64,000 bases of DNA from Caballeronia turbans (GCA_001544655.2 FCOD02000008.1:186001-250000), one strand, 5' to 3'; numbered from the stretch's first letter, positions 8,601-17,856 are shown. Made by a program: numbers and translations. Notes: generated from the letters alone by a model not told the origin.

Positions 8601-9050
8601 ACCGGCTCTAGTCTCGACTCGCGGCTGCTGGACAACAGCCGATGGAACCGTGAATACCCAATACGCGCACGCTGCTTCGTCCTGCGTGCCCTGCCCGGGG
8701 CGCCATCGAGGTTCGAACGAGTGTGAATCGTCTCCTCGCCCTACCCTCAATAGCAGCCGCTTCCCTTATGCCCGTCTGTTCGTCGGCGTGCTTAACGGCC
8801 TCTTTTGTAAGATTTATGCGGCGTGCACCACGTACCACCACGCCGCATTCCCGAGATCCGATACCGCCAACAGCTTCCTGCTTCTTTCCTCTTCCCGTAC
8901 CGGACGACCACGCCGGCACTACCGCTAAAACTATCCAAATGCTTTCGTCGATTGCTCGCGTTTCGCCGCCCCAGCCGCCTCGTCAGAGCAACCAAAACGT
9001 TCGAACCGTTGACAAAAAACAATTCATTTTGAACTTTTTATTATAGCATT
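8601..9050 (-). other. Long spacer between dnaG and rpoD
   Basis: No protein or RNA gene is supported in these 450 bases. A TATAAT sits at 9040-9045 on the minus strand, just inside the spacer, and the next 40 bases are AT-rich, unlike the surroundings. The rest is probably untranslated leader with further promoters for rpoD. Confidence 0.5.
9040..9045 (-). promoter_or_regulatory. Candidate -10 element for rpoD
   Basis: A perfect TATAAT on the minus strand lies just beyond the dnaG stop codon, followed by an AT-rich stretch. No good -35 hexamer is visible at the right distance, so strength is uncertain. It would give rpoD a leader of about 430 bases. Confidence 0.4.
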
Positions 9051-10931
9051 TCACTTTCCGCCATCCGGGCTCGCACCCCGCCCAGCCTTGATCTGTGCGA
9101 CCCTCGCCGACAGATCCGAGAACTCCGCGACCTCTTCCGCCGACAAGCTGGACTGCCGCGCCAGTTGATCGAGCCGCGCCCGATAACTGTCGTGCCGCAA
9201 CTTCAAGACCGTCGCCTGCAGCTCTTCGGCGAGCAGGCGCTTCTGTTCCTCGACTCGCTGCGCCGCGTCCTCGTCGGCCGGGTCGCGCATCAGCAAATCG
9301 CGAACGTTTTCATCATAGGCGAGAATTTCCTGGAAGATATCGTCGTACGTTGGCGCGTTTGCTGCATTTCTCAAGATCTCCGATAGCAACTGGAACTCCG
9401 CCGCATCGCCGAGTTCGCGCGCGTGCGACACCACCTCGCTGAACAACTCGCCGTGCTCGGTCATCGTCACGAGGGTGCGCTCGCTGTCCTGATCGAGCGA
9501 TGCCGCGATGCCCGGGTACATCACCAGATTGCGCAGCGCGCGCTGTTCCTGCCCCGTCACACGCCGGCGCTCGCTCTTCGGCACGTTCGCGCGGGCGACG
9601 GCCGCCGCGCGTGAATCGATGTCGCACAGCGCCGCGATCTCGGTAAACGGCGTGTCGAGCCGGTCTGCGAGCATATGCAGGATCTGCACCCGCAACGCAT
9701 TCGCCGGCAACGCCTGAAGCAGCGGCTTGGCGTCGAAGAGCGCCTTCGCGCGGCCCTCGGGCTGCTCCAGTTCCTTGTCGTTCAGCACCTCATTCAGGAG
9801 AAACTGCGACAGCGGCATCGCCCGGTCGACCTGCTCGCCAAATCCGTCCGTGCCGAACTCGCGCACGTAGCTGTCCGGGTCGTGCTCCTTCGGCAGAAAA
9901 AGGAACTTGATCGTCCGGTTGTCCGCCGCATGCGGCAGCGCCGCTTCAAGCGCCCGGCGCGCGGCGCGGCGGCCCGCCGAATCGCCATCGAAGCTGAATA
10001 CCACGGTGTCGGTCTGACGAAAAAGCTTCTGCACGTGGATCGGCGTGCAGGCCGTGCCGAGCGTCGCCACGGCGTTCGCAAAGCCGAGTTGCGCGAGGGC
10101 GACTACATCCATATACCCTTCGACGACGAGCACGTAGCCCAGTTCACGAATCGCCAGACGCGCTTCGAACAGTCCGTAAAGCTCGCTTCCCTTGCTGAAC
10201 AGCGGCGTCTCCGGCGAGTTCAGATACTTCGGCTCGCCGCTATCGAGTACGCGCCCGCCGAAGCCGATCACGTTGCCCTTCACATTGCGGATCGGGAACA
10301 TCACGCGCTCGCGGAAGCGATCGTAGCGCCGCGCCTGTCCCTGCGAATCCGTTTTCTCGCTGACGATCACGAGCCCCGATTCGACGAGGTTGTCATCCCG
10401 ATAATCGGGAAATGCCGACTCGAGGTTCTGCCAGCCATCCGGTGCGTATCCGAGTCCGAAGCGCGCGGCGACTTCGCCGGTGAGGCCGCGATTCTTCAGA
10501 TACGCGATGGCGTTGGGCGCGCCGCGCAGTTGCTTCCGATAAAAATCGCACGCGGTCTGCATGACTTCCGTCAGTGCGACGCTGACCGCCTTGCTCGGCG
10601 CGCTTTCGCCACCGCTGCCGCCCCGGAAGGCGTTCGATGGCTCCTGCGGAACCGTGAGGCCCGCGCCTTGCGCAAGCTCCTTCACGGCCTCGGGAAACGT
10701 AAGGCCGGTGTGTTCCATCAGAAAGCCGATCGCGGTGCCGTGCGCGCCGCAGCCGAAGCAGTGATAGAACTGCTTGGTCGGACTCACCGTGAACGACGGG
10801 CTCTTTTCATTGTGAAAAGGGCACAGACCCATGAAGTTCGCCCCGCCCTTTTTCAACTGGACGTAGCGGCCCACCACGTCGACGATATCGACGCGGTTGA
10901 GCAAATCCTGCAGGAAAGCGTGCGGAATCAC
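9051..10931 (-). CDS. dnaG: DNA primase DnaG
   Basis: DnaG makes RNA primers for the replication fork. The 626-residue length is normal. The N-terminal CHC2 zinc finger is complete: C37 and H40 in CPFHNEKSPSF, C58 and C61 in YHCFGCGAHG. The TOPRIM catalytic core follows with LVVEGYMDVVAL and later FSFDGDSAGRRAARRAL, which holds the metal-binding acidic residues. The C-terminal helical part for DnaB binding follows. The gene sits 20 bases after yqeY on the same strand, and rpoD follows, as in the classical macromolecular synthesis operon. Confidence 0.97.
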   Translation of the reverse strand: MIPHAFLQDLLNRVDIVDVVGRYVQLKKGGANFMGLCPFHNEKSPSFTVSPTKQFYHCFGCGAHGTAIGFLMEHTGLTFPEAVKELAQGAGLTVPQEPSNAFRGGSGGESAPSKAVSVALTEVMQTACDFYRKQLRGAPNAIAYLKNRGLTGEVAARFGLGYAPDGWQNLESAFPDYRDDNLVESGLVIVSEKTDSQGQARRYDRFRERVMFPIRNVKGNVIGFGGRVLDSGEPKYLNSPETPLFSKGSELYGLFEARLAIRELGYVLVVEGYMDVVALAQLGFANAVATLGTACTPIHVQKLFRQTDTVVFSFDGDSAGRRAARRALEAALPHAADNRTIKFLFLPKEHDPDSYVREFGTDGFGEQVDRAMPLSQFLLNEVLNDKELEQPEGRAKALFDAKPLLQALPANALRVQILHMLADRLDTPFTEIAALCDIDSRAAAVARANVPKSERRRVTGQEQRALRNLVMYPGIAASLDQDSERTLVTMTEHGELFSEVVSHARELGDAAEFQLLSEILRNAANAPTYDDIFQEILAYDENVRDLLMRDPADEDAAQRVEEQKRLLAEELQATVLKLRHDSYRARLDQLARQSSLSAEEVAEFSDLSARVAQIKAGRGASPDGGK

Positions 10932-10951
10932 CGAATCAGGAGCGGCGGAAA

Positions 10952-11398
10952 TTACTTGGCGAGTGCGGCTTTCACCTGCGCGGAGACCGCGGTCATGTCG
11001 GCTTTGCCCGCGAGCTTCGGCTTCAGCACGCCCATGACCTTGCCCATGTCCTGCGGGCCGGCGGCGCCCGTCGCGGCGACGGCGGCCTGCACTTCGGCGG
11101 CGATCGCATCGGCGGAAAGCTGTTCGGGCATGTATGCCGCCAACACCGCCAGCTCCGCTTTTTCCTTGTCGGCGAGATCCGTGCGGCCTGCGGCTTCGAA
11201 CTGGCTGATCGAATCCTTGCGCTGCTTGATCATCTTGTCGATGACGGCGGTGATGCCCGCGTCGTCGAGCGTGACGCGATCGTCGACTTCACGCTGCTTG
11301 ATTGCCGCGAGCAGCAGTCGAATCGTGCCGAGGCGCTCGGTTTCCTTTGCGCGCATCGCAGTCTTCATGTCGTCGCTGATCTGGTCTTTGAGGCTCAT
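10952..11398 (-). CDS. yqeY: GatB/YqeY domain-containing protein
   Basis: This 148-residue protein matches the YqeY family, which resembles the tRNA-binding tail domain of the amidotransferase subunit GatB. Characteristic parts are the N-terminal MSLKDQISDDMKTAMRAKE, the SISQFEAAGRTDLADKE region, LAAYMPEQLS and the C-terminal MGKVMGVLKPKLAGKAD. Its cellular role is not settled; a link to amidated tRNA is inferred from the domain only. It directly precedes dnaG and is probably co-transcribed with it. In related genomes rpsU usually lies just upstream, but here that position holds a non-coding segment with a terminator. Confidence 0.93.
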   Translation of the reverse strand: MSLKDQISDDMKTAMRAKETERLGTIRLLLAAIKQREVDDRVTLDDAGITAVIDKMIKQRKDSISQFEAAGRTDLADKEKAELAVLAAYMPEQLSADAIAAEVQAAVAATGAAGPQDMGKVMGVLKPKLAGKADMTAVSAQVKAALAK

Positions 11399-11460
11399 CG
11401 TTCACCCGGTGCAATTGCGAAATATGGATTCAGGCCGGCGCGCGGTTACCCCGCGAAAGC

Positions 11461-11493
11461 AAAAACCCGCTTGGGAACGCCTCCTCAAGCGGG
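11461..11493 (-). terminator. Intrinsic terminator between the flavoprotein gene and yqeY
   Basis: On the minus strand CCCGCTT and AAGCGGG pair around a 14-base loop and are followed by TTTTT. It would end transcripts coming from the flavoprotein gene or from the candidate promoter at 11601-11606, 60 bases before the yqeY start. Confidence 0.75.
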
Positions 11494-11594
11494 ACTTTTA
11501 GCGGGCCGTTTTGAGACGCGGCAAAGGGATGCAGCGCCCCGTGCCACGCTAACCGTTCTAGCGCCTGCCAGAGCGGAGAGAATCCTCCGATGAC
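11461..11594 (-). ncRNA. Candidate small RNA or terminated leader upstream of yqeY
   Basis: On the minus strand a TATACT -10 element at 11601-11606 predicts a start near 11594. About 130 bases later an intrinsic terminator ends the segment. In between, CGCTA and TAGCG can form a hairpin, and no protein frame is convincing. This fits either a free small RNA or an attenuated leader for yqeY-dnaG. Alternatively the hairpin is only the distant terminator of the upstream flavoprotein gene. The -35 region is weak. Confidence 0.4.
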
Positions 11595-11656
11595 CGTCCG
11601 AGTATAGCAAACGGGTCCGCGTTTCGAGACTCGCCAAAACCCCCGGCCGGGCGCGC

Positions 11657-12883
11657 TCAGGCGGCCGTCGCCGCGTGTCGTGCGAACTCGCCGGCGGCCT
11701 TGCCCGCCGCGACGCCCGACGCCCACGCCCACTGAAAGTTATAACCGCCGAGCCAGCCAGTGACATCGACGGCCTCGCCGATGAAATAGAGCCCGGCGAC
11801 GCGTTCGCTCATCATCGTCGTGGACGAAAGCTCGCGGGTGTCGACGCCGCCGCGCGTGACCTCCGCCTTCCGGTAGCCTTCGGTGCCACTCGGCGTGAGG
11901 GTCCAGCTGGACAGCGACGCGCCGATCGCCTTCAGCGTGCGGTCGGGCAAATCGGCGAGGCGCGCATCGACGCAAACGTGCTGCGCTTCGAGCCACGCGT
12001 GCGCGAGACGCGCCGGCACGTGCTCGGCCAGAAAGTTGCCGATCTGCTTCTTCGAGCCCGCTTTGGCTTCGAGCAGCATGTCAGTGGCATCGGCATCGGG
12101 AAGCAGGTCGACGTGAATCGGCTCCGACGTATTCCAGTAGCTCGAAATCTGCAGCACGCCCGGCCCCGACACGCCGCGATGCGTCAGCAGCAGGTCTTCG
12201 TCGAACTCGCCGCGCGTCTTGCCGCGGCCCGTGCTGATGCGCACAGGCAACGAAAGCCCCGAGAGCGCGGCGAACGGCGCCCAGTCCGCCGACGTGAACG
12301 TGAGCGGCACCAGCGCCGGACGCGTATCGACGAGCTTGTGGCCGAACTGTTTCGCGACGCGATAGCCGAACTCCGTCGCGCCGATCTTGGGAATCGACAG
12401 GCCGCCCGTCGCGATCACGAGCGCCGTCGCGCCGATCGCGCCCGCGGTCGTATCGAGCGTGAAGCGCGCGCCGCCGTGCCGGATCTCATGCACGACGACC
12501 GGACGCCGCCACGCGACGCCGCCCGCGTCGCACTCGCTTTTCAGCACGTCGATGATGGTTTCGCTGGAGTCGTCGCAAAAGAGCTGGCCCTTGTGCTTTT
12601 CATGCCACTTGACGCGGTATTGCTTGAGGAGCGCGAGAAAATCGCGCGGCGTATAGCGTGCGAGCGCGGAGCGGCAGAAATGCGGATTCGCCGACAGAAA
12701 ATTGGCCGGCTGCGCATTGATGTTGGTGAAGTTGCAACGTCCGCCGCCGGAGATGCGGATTTTCTCGGCCAGGCGCTCGGCGTGGTCGATGAGCACGACG
12801 CGGCGCCCGGATTGAGCGGCCACGGCCGCGCACATCATGCCGGCCGCGCCCGCGCCGATGACGGCAATATCGAAGGATTCCAT
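11657..12883 (-). CDS. NAD(P)/FAD-dependent oxidoreductase, HI0933/YhiN family
   Basis: The protein starts with a textbook FAD-binding Rossmann motif, MESFDIAVIGAGAAGMM, followed by EKIRISGGGRCNFTN, a hallmark of the HI0933-like flavoproteins (also called aminoacetone oxidase family). Later family landmarks are LVIATGGLSIPKIGATEFGY near 160-180, LTHRGVSGPGVLQIS near 235-250, and the C-terminal FAD motif LYFIGEAVDVTGWLGGYNF. Length of about 408 residues is normal. The true substrate is not known. ATG 12883 was preferred; ATG 12892 is nine bases upstream. It is divergent from tsaD, with 76 bases between the starts. Confidence 0.9.
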   Translation of the reverse strand: MESFDIAVIGAGAAGMMCAAVAAQSGRRVVLIDHAERLAEKIRISGGGRCNFTNINAQPANFLSANPHFCRSALARYTPRDFLALLKQYRVKWHEKHKGQLFCDDSSETIIDVLKSECDAGGVAWRRPVVVHEIRHGGARFTLDTTAGAIGATALVIATGGLSIPKIGATEFGYRVAKQFGHKLVDTRPALVPLTFTSADWAPFAALSGLSLPVRISTGRGKTRGEFDEDLLLTHRGVSGPGVLQISSYWNTSEPIHVDLLPDADATDMLLEAKAGSKKQIGNFLAEHVPARLAHAWLEAQHVCVDARLADLPDRTLKAIGASLSSWTLTPSGTEGYRKAEVTRGGVDTRELSSTTMMSERVAGLYFIGEAVDVTGWLGGYNFQWAWASGVAAGKAAGEFARHAATAA

Positions 12884-12959
12884 GGCGCGCATTCTACCTT
12901 CGGCACGCTCGTTGACGGGCGCTGCTATACTTTTCTGTTCCCTCTAACGCATTGAATCC

Positions 12960-13988
12960 ATGCTCGTTCTCGGCATCGAAAGCTCCTGCGACGAAACCGG
13001 CCTCGCCCTCTACGACACCGAGCGCGGGCTGCTTTCACACGCCCTTCACTCGCAAATCGCGATGCATCGCGATTACGGCGGGGTCGTGCCGGAACTGGCT
13101 TCGCGCGATCACATCCGTCGCGCGCTGCCGTTGCTGGAGGAAGTGCTCGAGCGATCCGGCGCGAATCGCGGCGACATCGACGCCATCGCGTTCACGCAGG
13201 GGCCGGGCCTCGCGGGCGCACTGCTCGTCGGCGCGAGCATCGCGAATTCACTGGCGATGGCGTGGGACAAGCCGACCGTCGGCATTCATCACCTGGAAGG
13301 GCATCTGCTGTCGCCGCTGCTCGTCGATGCGCCGCCGCCGTTTCCGTTCGTCGCCCTGCTCGTGTCGGGCGGACATACGCAGCTCATGCGCGTGACCGAT
13401 GTCGGCGTCTACGAGACGCTCGGCGAAACCCTCGACGACGCCGCCGGCGAAGCCTTCGACAAGACCGCGAAGCTGCTCGGCCTCGGCTATCCGGGCGGGC
13501 CGGAAGTGTCGCGGCTCGCGGAATTCGGCACGCCCGGCGCGGTTACGCTGCCGCGTCCGATGCTGCATTCCGGCGATCTCGATTTCAGCTTCAGCGGCCT
13601 GAAAACCGCCGTGCTCACGCATAGTCGCAAGCTCGGCAACAACGTCTGCGAGCAGGCGAAAGCCGATCTCGCGCGCGGTTTTGTCGATGCGGCCGTGGAT
13701 GTGCTCGTCGCCAAGTCGCTCGCCGCGCTGAAGAAAACGGGCCTGAAGCGTCTCGTCGTGGCGGGCGGCGTCGGCGCGAACAGGCAGTTGCGCGAGGCGT
13801 TGTCGGCGGCCGCGAAAAAACGCCGCTTCGACGTGCACTACCCCGATCTCTCGCTGTGCACCGACAACGGCGCGATGATCGCGCTCGCCGGCGCGTTGCG
13901 CCTGTCGCGCTGGCCCGAGCAGGCCGTGCGCGACTACGCGTTCACCGTGAAGCCGCGCTGGGATCTCACGTCGCTTTCGCGCGCCTGA
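12960..13988 (+). CDS. tsaD: tRNA threonylcarbamoyladenosine transferase TsaD
   Basis: TsaD with TsaB, TsaC and TsaE makes t6A at position 37 of ANN-decoding tRNAs. The 342-residue protein has the ASKHA-fold start [18 protein letters not shown], the iron-binding [12 protein letters not shown] near residue 110, [11 protein letters not shown] near 132-142, [20 protein letters not shown] near 160-180 and [14 protein letters not shown] near 265. All are typical of bacterial TsaD. The gene runs towards the glutathione transferase gene on the other strand; the two stops are only four bases apart and no terminator hairpin separates them. Confidence 0.97.
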   Translation: MLVLGIESSCDETGLALYDTERGLLSHALHSQIAMHRDYGGVVPELASRDHIRRALPLLEEVLERSGANRGDIDAIAFTQGPGLAGALLVGASIANSLAMAWDKPTVGIHHLEGHLLSPLLVDAPPPFPFVALLVSGGHTQLMRVTDVGVYETLGETLDDAAGEAFDKTAKLLGLGYPGGPEVSRLAEFGTPGAVTLPRPMLHSGDLDFSFSGLKTAVLTHSRKLGNNVCEQAKADLARGFVDAAVDVLVAKSLAALKKTGLKRLVVAGGVGANRQLREALSAAAKKRRFDVHYPDLSLCTDNGAMIALAGALRLSRWPEQAVRDYAFTVKPRWDLTSLSRA

Positions 13989-13992
13989 GCGT

Positions 13993-14616
13993 TCATCGCG
14001 GCGGATTGAAAGGCTGCACGATCGACTGGAACACGGGCAGCGTCTCGCAGCGATCACTATGACCGATGAGCGTCGGCCAGCGCGTCGAGCTGACGATCTC
14101 CGGATGCGCCTCCCGCGCGAAGCGCAGCGCGCAGGCCACGGCGATGTCCGCGTGACCGATCGACTCGCCGAACCAGTATTGCGTCGCGCGCGCGGCGCGG
14201 TCCGCTTCCAGCGCGTTCAGCACGCGTTCGACTTGCCCCGTGCAGCGATCGAGCCAGGCCTGCGATTTCTCCTTGTGCAGCACGCGCTCGTAGACGAGCG
14301 CGACGGCTTTATCGGCGAGGCCCGTCCCTAGCGCGCAGACCTTCAGCGCTTCACGGCGCTGCGGGCCGCTCGATGCAATCAGCGCGCGCTCGCCCGCCTG
14401 CTCGTCGAGATAGTCGAGGATCAGCGCGCTCTCGAGGAGCACATCGCCGGAATCGAGCACGAGCGTCGGCACGCGGATCAGCGGATTGAAGGGCGCGACC
14501 TTGTCGGCATCGCCGAATACGGACCATGGGCGGTGCTCGTAAGCCATGCCGTATAGATTCAGCGCGATGGCGACGCGCCGGACGAACGGGGAATCGTATT
14601 GGCCGATGAGGATCAA
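13993..14616 (-). CDS. Glutathione S-transferase family protein
   Basis: The 207-residue product has the thioredoxin-like N-terminal domain (ILIGQYDSPFVRRVAIALN, then the conserved cis-Pro in RVPTLVLDSGDVLLES with the Glu-Ser glutathione-binding pair) and an all-helical C-terminal domain with GHADIAVACALRF. No ATG fits the N-terminal border. A TTG at 14616, preceded by ACGGAG seven bases upstream, starts exactly at the family's usual N terminus. Substrate is unknown. The frame stays open upstream into the MFS gene region, but that part is not GST sequence. Confidence 0.88.
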   Translation of the reverse strand: MILIGQYDSPFVRRVAIALNLYGMAYEHRPWSVFGDADKVAPFNPLIRVPTLVLDSGDVLLESALILDYLDEQAGERALIASSGPQRREALKVCALGTGLADKAVALVYERVLHKEKSQAWLDRCTGQVERVLNALEADRAARATQYWFGESIGHADIAVACALRFAREAHPEIVSSTRWPTLIGHSDRCETLPVFQSIVQPFNPPR

Positions 14617-14651
14617 GATGCGCTCCGTGGTCGATTTCTCGGACGGCCAGT

Positions 14652-15872
14652 TTAAGGTCGCGCGGGCCTCGGAAACAACAGCAACGCCAGCGACGCGCAG
14701 ACGCCCGCCGCCAGCCATACGATCGGCCACGAACTCGCCGCGAGCACATGCGGAATGACGAGCGGCGTGACGAAGAACCCGGCGTACACGGCCGTATTCG
14801 CCATGCCGAGCGCGGTGCCGGCGCGTTCGGTGCCGGCGAGCGTCGCCAGTTCGGTGTACGCGACGCCGTGCCAGGCCGACACGCAAATCCCCGCGATGAT
14901 GAGCATCGCCGAGAGCAACACGGGTGCGTGCGCCGCGCCGCCCGCGATCGCCGCCGCCAGCACGACGAAGGACGCCGACGCTACGATCACCGATCCCCGC
15001 AAGTACGCACGCCGGTTGCCGTGACGATCCGTGTGACGGCCGCTCCAGACGCGCATGACCATCGCGCCGAGCTGGATCGCGCCCATCGTCGCGCTGATCG
15101 CGGTCACGCCGAAATGGCCGGCATCGTGCAGGAACACGGTCGCGAAAGTCAGCACCGCGAATTGCGGCACGCACAGAATGCCGATGCCGAGCACGACGCG
15201 CCAGACCAGCGTGTTCTTCAGCGGCGGGGCGCCTTTGGCCGTCACGGCACGATGCGCCGCGTTCGGCGATTCGTGCAGCCAGCGCCAGGCGAACGCGCCG
15301 GAGACCGCACACATCGCCGCGAGCGCGCCGTAGACCGCCGCAAAGCCATGCGACGACGCGAGCCACGGCAACAATCCCGCGCCGATGCCGCCGCCGAGCG
15401 GCACGGCGGTTTGCCGGATGCTCATCGCGAGGCCGCGCTCGCCGTCCGCGAACCACGCCATCACCGCGCGGCCGCTCGATCCGTTGACGCTGCCGCCCAG
15501 GAGACCGAGCACGCACATCGAGAAAACGAGCCAGCCGAGCGTGGCCGACGACGGCGCCGCGAAAACACTCATCGCGACGAGCATGGCAGCCGTGGAGAGC
15601 AAACCCGTCAGCAAGACCGGACGGTCGCCCCAGCGATCGGTCAGCACGCCCCACGGCAGTTCGGACGCCGCGACGCCCAAACCCAGCGCGCCGAGCACGA
15701 GTCCCAGTTCGCTGTTGCTGAGGTGATAGCCGCTGCGCATCCATACGGCCGTGGTCGGAATGCCCGCCGCGGCAGCCGAGAAGCTCGCGTTTGCCGCCAC
15801 GCCGACGCCCAGCACTTTCCAGCGATGTGCGTCACCGAATGCGTAAGCGCCTTCAACAAGAGAAGTGGCCAT
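14652..15872 (-). CDS. MFS transporter
   Basis: About 406 residues with roughly twelve hydrophobic segments, the usual major facilitator size. Loop 2-3 carries GVLTDRWGDRPVLL, the conserved MFS motif G-x-L-x-D-R-x-G-x-R/K, and a second copy GRHTDRHGNRR lies in the matching loop of the second half. The start is uncertain among three ATGs; 15872 has GGA at a sensible distance. It is divergent from a LysR-type regulator gene, and a 10-bp inverted repeat lies between them, suggesting that regulator controls it. The substrate cannot be told from sequence. The GST gene follows 35 bases later and may be co-transcribed. Confidence 0.88.
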   Translation of the reverse strand: MATSLVEGAYAFGDAHRWKVLGVGVAANASFSAAAAGIPTTAVWMRSGYHLSNSELGLVLGALGLGVAASELPWGVLTDRWGDRPVLLTGLLSTAAMLVAMSVFAAPSSATLGWLVFSMCVLGLLGGSVNGSSGRAVMAWFADGERGLAMSIRQTAVPLGGGIGAGLLPWLASSHGFAAVYGALAAMCAVSGAFAWRWLHESPNAAHRAVTAKGAPPLKNTLVWRVVLGIGILCVPQFAVLTFATVFLHDAGHFGVTAISATMGAIQLGAMVMRVWSGRHTDRHGNRRAYLRGSVIVASASFVVLAAAIAGGAAHAPVLLSAMLIIAGICVSAWHGVAYTELATLAGTERAGTALGMANTAVYAGFFVTPLVIPHVLAASSWPIVWLAAGVCASLALLLFPRPARP

Positions 15873-15919
15873 CATGCAGTCCATATCGAATTTGACTGCG
15901 GCCAGTTTGAAGGCTTAGG

Positions 15920-15973
15920 ATCGTCCTGAAAATCACAAAGTTTTTCATCGACCATTCAGAAAATCAGGACGAT
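15920..15973. promoter_or_regulatory. Inverted repeat between the MFS and LysR genes, candidate operator
   Basis: ATCGTCCTGA at 15920-15929 is repeated in perfect inverted form, TCAGGACGAT, at 15964-15973, with 34 bases between. The right arm ends four bases before the LysR start codon and overlaps its ribosome-binding site. A LysR-type dimer of dimers could bridge the two arms; this is inference from position. Confidence 0.5.
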
Positions 15974-15977
15974 TGCC

Positions 15978-16895
15978 ATGAGCCAGACGACATTCGATCT
16001 CGCGGTGCTGCGCAGCTTTGTCGCGGGAATGGATCTGGGCAGCTTCGCGAAGGCGGCGGACCGTGTCGGGCGCTCGACGTCGGCGGTAAGCGCGCAGCTA
16101 CGCAAACTGGAGGAACAGGCGGGCGCGCCGCTCTTTCGCAAGTCGGGGCGCGGACTCGCGCTCACCGACGCGGGCGAAGTGATGCTTGGCTATGCGCGGC
16201 GCCTCGTCGAACTGAACGACGAAGCCGCCGTCGCGATTCGCGGCGTCGATCTGGAAGGCTGGATCCGGCTCGGGCTGCAGGAGGATTTCGGCGAAGTCGT
16301 GCTTCCGGACGTGCTCGGCCGGTTCGCGCGGGCGCATCCGAAGGTGCGGATCGAAGCGCGTGTGGCGCGTAACACCGAGTTGCTGGAGCGCATCGATACC
16401 GGACAGCTCGATCTTGCGCTCGTGTGGGGCGCGGCAGGCGTGACCGACGACCGCAACGCCGCGATGATCGCCGAGCCGATCGCCGCGCCGCCGATGCGCT
16501 GGATCGCGTCGTCGACGGTTCCGTGGCAGTTCAGCGCCGACGAGGCTCTACCGCTCATCGCGTTCGATCGTCCGTGTCTCTTTCACAGCGCGGCGGCCGC
16601 GGCGCTGGATCGCGCGGGCATCAAATGGCGCGTGGCGTTCACGAGCCCGAGCTTGTCGGGATTGTGGGCAGCGGCGGCCGCAGGTCTGGGCGTCACCGTG
16701 CGAACGAGCTATGGATTGCCATCGACGGTTCGGGCGCTCGATGCCGGCGAAGGTGAATTGCCGGCGCTGCCTTCGATCCCGCTCGCGCTGCATCGCGCAT
16801 CGGGGAGCGCGTCGCCGCCGGTCGAGCGGCTGGCGGCGCTGGTGATGGCTTCAGTGCGGGCAGCGCACGTTCCTGAGGAAACGGCGCTCGCCTGA
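15978..16895 (+). CDS. LysR-family transcriptional regulator
   Basis: The 305-residue protein has a winged helix-turn-helix at residues 5-65 (FDLAVLRSFVAGMDLGSFAK, then STSAVSAQLRKLEEQAGAPLF) and a periplasmic-binding-protein-like effector domain from about 90 onward. LysR proteins generally activate a divergent gene and repress themselves. Here the divergent gene encodes an MFS transporter, the likely target. The effector molecule is unknown. The end of the gene is eight bases from the convergent folE2 stop. Confidence 0.92.
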   Translation: MSQTTFDLAVLRSFVAGMDLGSFAKAADRVGRSTSAVSAQLRKLEEQAGAPLFRKSGRGLALTDAGEVMLGYARRLVELNDEAAVAIRGVDLEGWIRLGLQEDFGEVVLPDVLGRFARAHPKVRIEARVARNTELLERIDTGQLDLALVWGAAGVTDDRNAAMIAEPIAAPPMRWIASSTVPWQFSADEALPLIAFDRPCLFHSAAAAALDRAGIKWRVAFTSPSLSGLWAAAAAGLGVTVRTSYGLPSTVRALDAGEGELPALPSIPLALHRASGSASPPVERLAALVMASVRAAHVPEETALA

Positions 16896-16903
16896 AGGCG
16901 GGC

Positions 16904-17710
16904 TCAGGCGTCGCGGCGCTTGTCCCGCTCGATCACCGCATACGCGCTGTGATTGTGGATCGACTCGAAGTTCTCCGCTTCGAGCACATACGCGACGATG
17001 CGCTCGTCGGCGTTCAGACGCGTGGCGACATCGCGCACGAGATCCTCGACGAACTTCGGGTTTTCATACGCGCGCTCGGTCACGAACTTCTCGTCGGGGC
17101 GCTTCAACAGTCCCCAAAGTTCGCACGACGCCTCTTCCTCCGCGATACGAATGAGCTCCTCGACCGCGACTTCCCCCGCGAGCTGCGCGAGGATCGTCAC
17201 GTGCGAGCGCTGATTGTGCGCGCCGTATTGCGAGATCTTCTTCGAGCACGGGCACAGGCTCGTCACGGGCACGAGCACTTTCATCGACATATGCGTTTGG
17301 CCATCGCGCTTCTCGGCGATGAACGTCGCTTCGTAGTCCAGCAGGCTTTGCACGCCGGAGACCGGCGCAGTCTTCATCACGAAGTACGGCAAGGTCACTT
17401 CGATACGCCCCGAATGCGCTTCGAGCTTCGCCAGCATCGAGGCGAGGAGCGTGCGCAGGGCGGCCTGATCGAGCGGCTCGCGATGCTCTTCGAGCAGCGC
17501 GACGAAGCGCGACATATGCGTGCCCTTCTGGTCGGCGGGCAAATGCACGTCGAGATTCCAGACACCGACGCTCGGCTGCACGCCGTTCGCCGTGCGCACC
17601 GACAACGGATGCCGCACGCCCTTTACACCGACGCGCTGAATCGCGATCTGACGCGTGTCGGGCGTGCTCTGGACATCGGGCATCACGAAGGCGGGATTCA
17701 TCTGATTCAT
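16904..17710 (-). CDS. folE2: GTP cyclohydrolase FolE2 (type IB)
   Basis: FolE2 converts GTP to 7,8-dihydroneopterin triphosphate, the first step of folate synthesis, and can use metals other than zinc. The 268-residue protein matches the family throughout: [13 protein letters not shown] near 28-40, [13 protein letters not shown] near 62-74, and [20 protein letters not shown] near 150-168, in which C153 is the likely metal ligand. AAGGA lies seven bases before the ATG at 17710. It follows dxs on the same strand but a very strong hairpin separates them, so it is probably transcribed separately. Confidence 0.95.
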   Translation of the reverse strand: MNQMNPAFVMPDVQSTPDTRQIAIQRVGVKGVRHPLSVRTANGVQPSVGVWNLDVHLPADQKGTHMSRFVALLEEHREPLDQAALRTLLASMLAKLEAHSGRIEVTLPYFVMKTAPVSGVQSLLDYEATFIAEKRDGQTHMSMKVLVPVTSLCPCSKKISQYGAHNQRSHVTILAQLAGEVAVEELIRIAEEEASCELWGLLKRPDEKFVTERAYENPKFVEDLVRDVATRLNADERIVAYVLEAENFESIHNHSAYAVIERDKRRDA

Positions 17711-17770
17711 TTGTTTTGTCCTTATGCGCCGCGCGTCCCGAATGACGCGAGCGGTTCGAAACGTTCAAGC

Positions 17771-17804
17771 GCACACGGCGCGGGACGATGCCCGCGCCGT
17801 GTGC
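17771..17804. terminator. Strong hairpin between dxs and folE2
   Basis: GCACACGGCGCGGG (17771-17784) and CCCGCGCCGTGTGC (17791-17804) form a perfect 14-bp stem around a six-base loop. No T-run follows on either strand, so it is not a canonical terminator. It may stop or slow polymerase after dxs or stabilise an RNA end. Confidence 0.5.
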
Positions 17805-17856
17805 CAAAGCGTTGATGCACGGCGCACCCCGAGCGCGCCGTTCGAGCGGTGCGTCG

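Noticed and set aside
13993-15744. A single 583-codon frame that could be read as a fusion ending in GST
   Set aside because: The upper part is out-of-frame MFS sequence with no recognisable domain. GST homology begins exactly at a TTG with a good ribosome-binding site.
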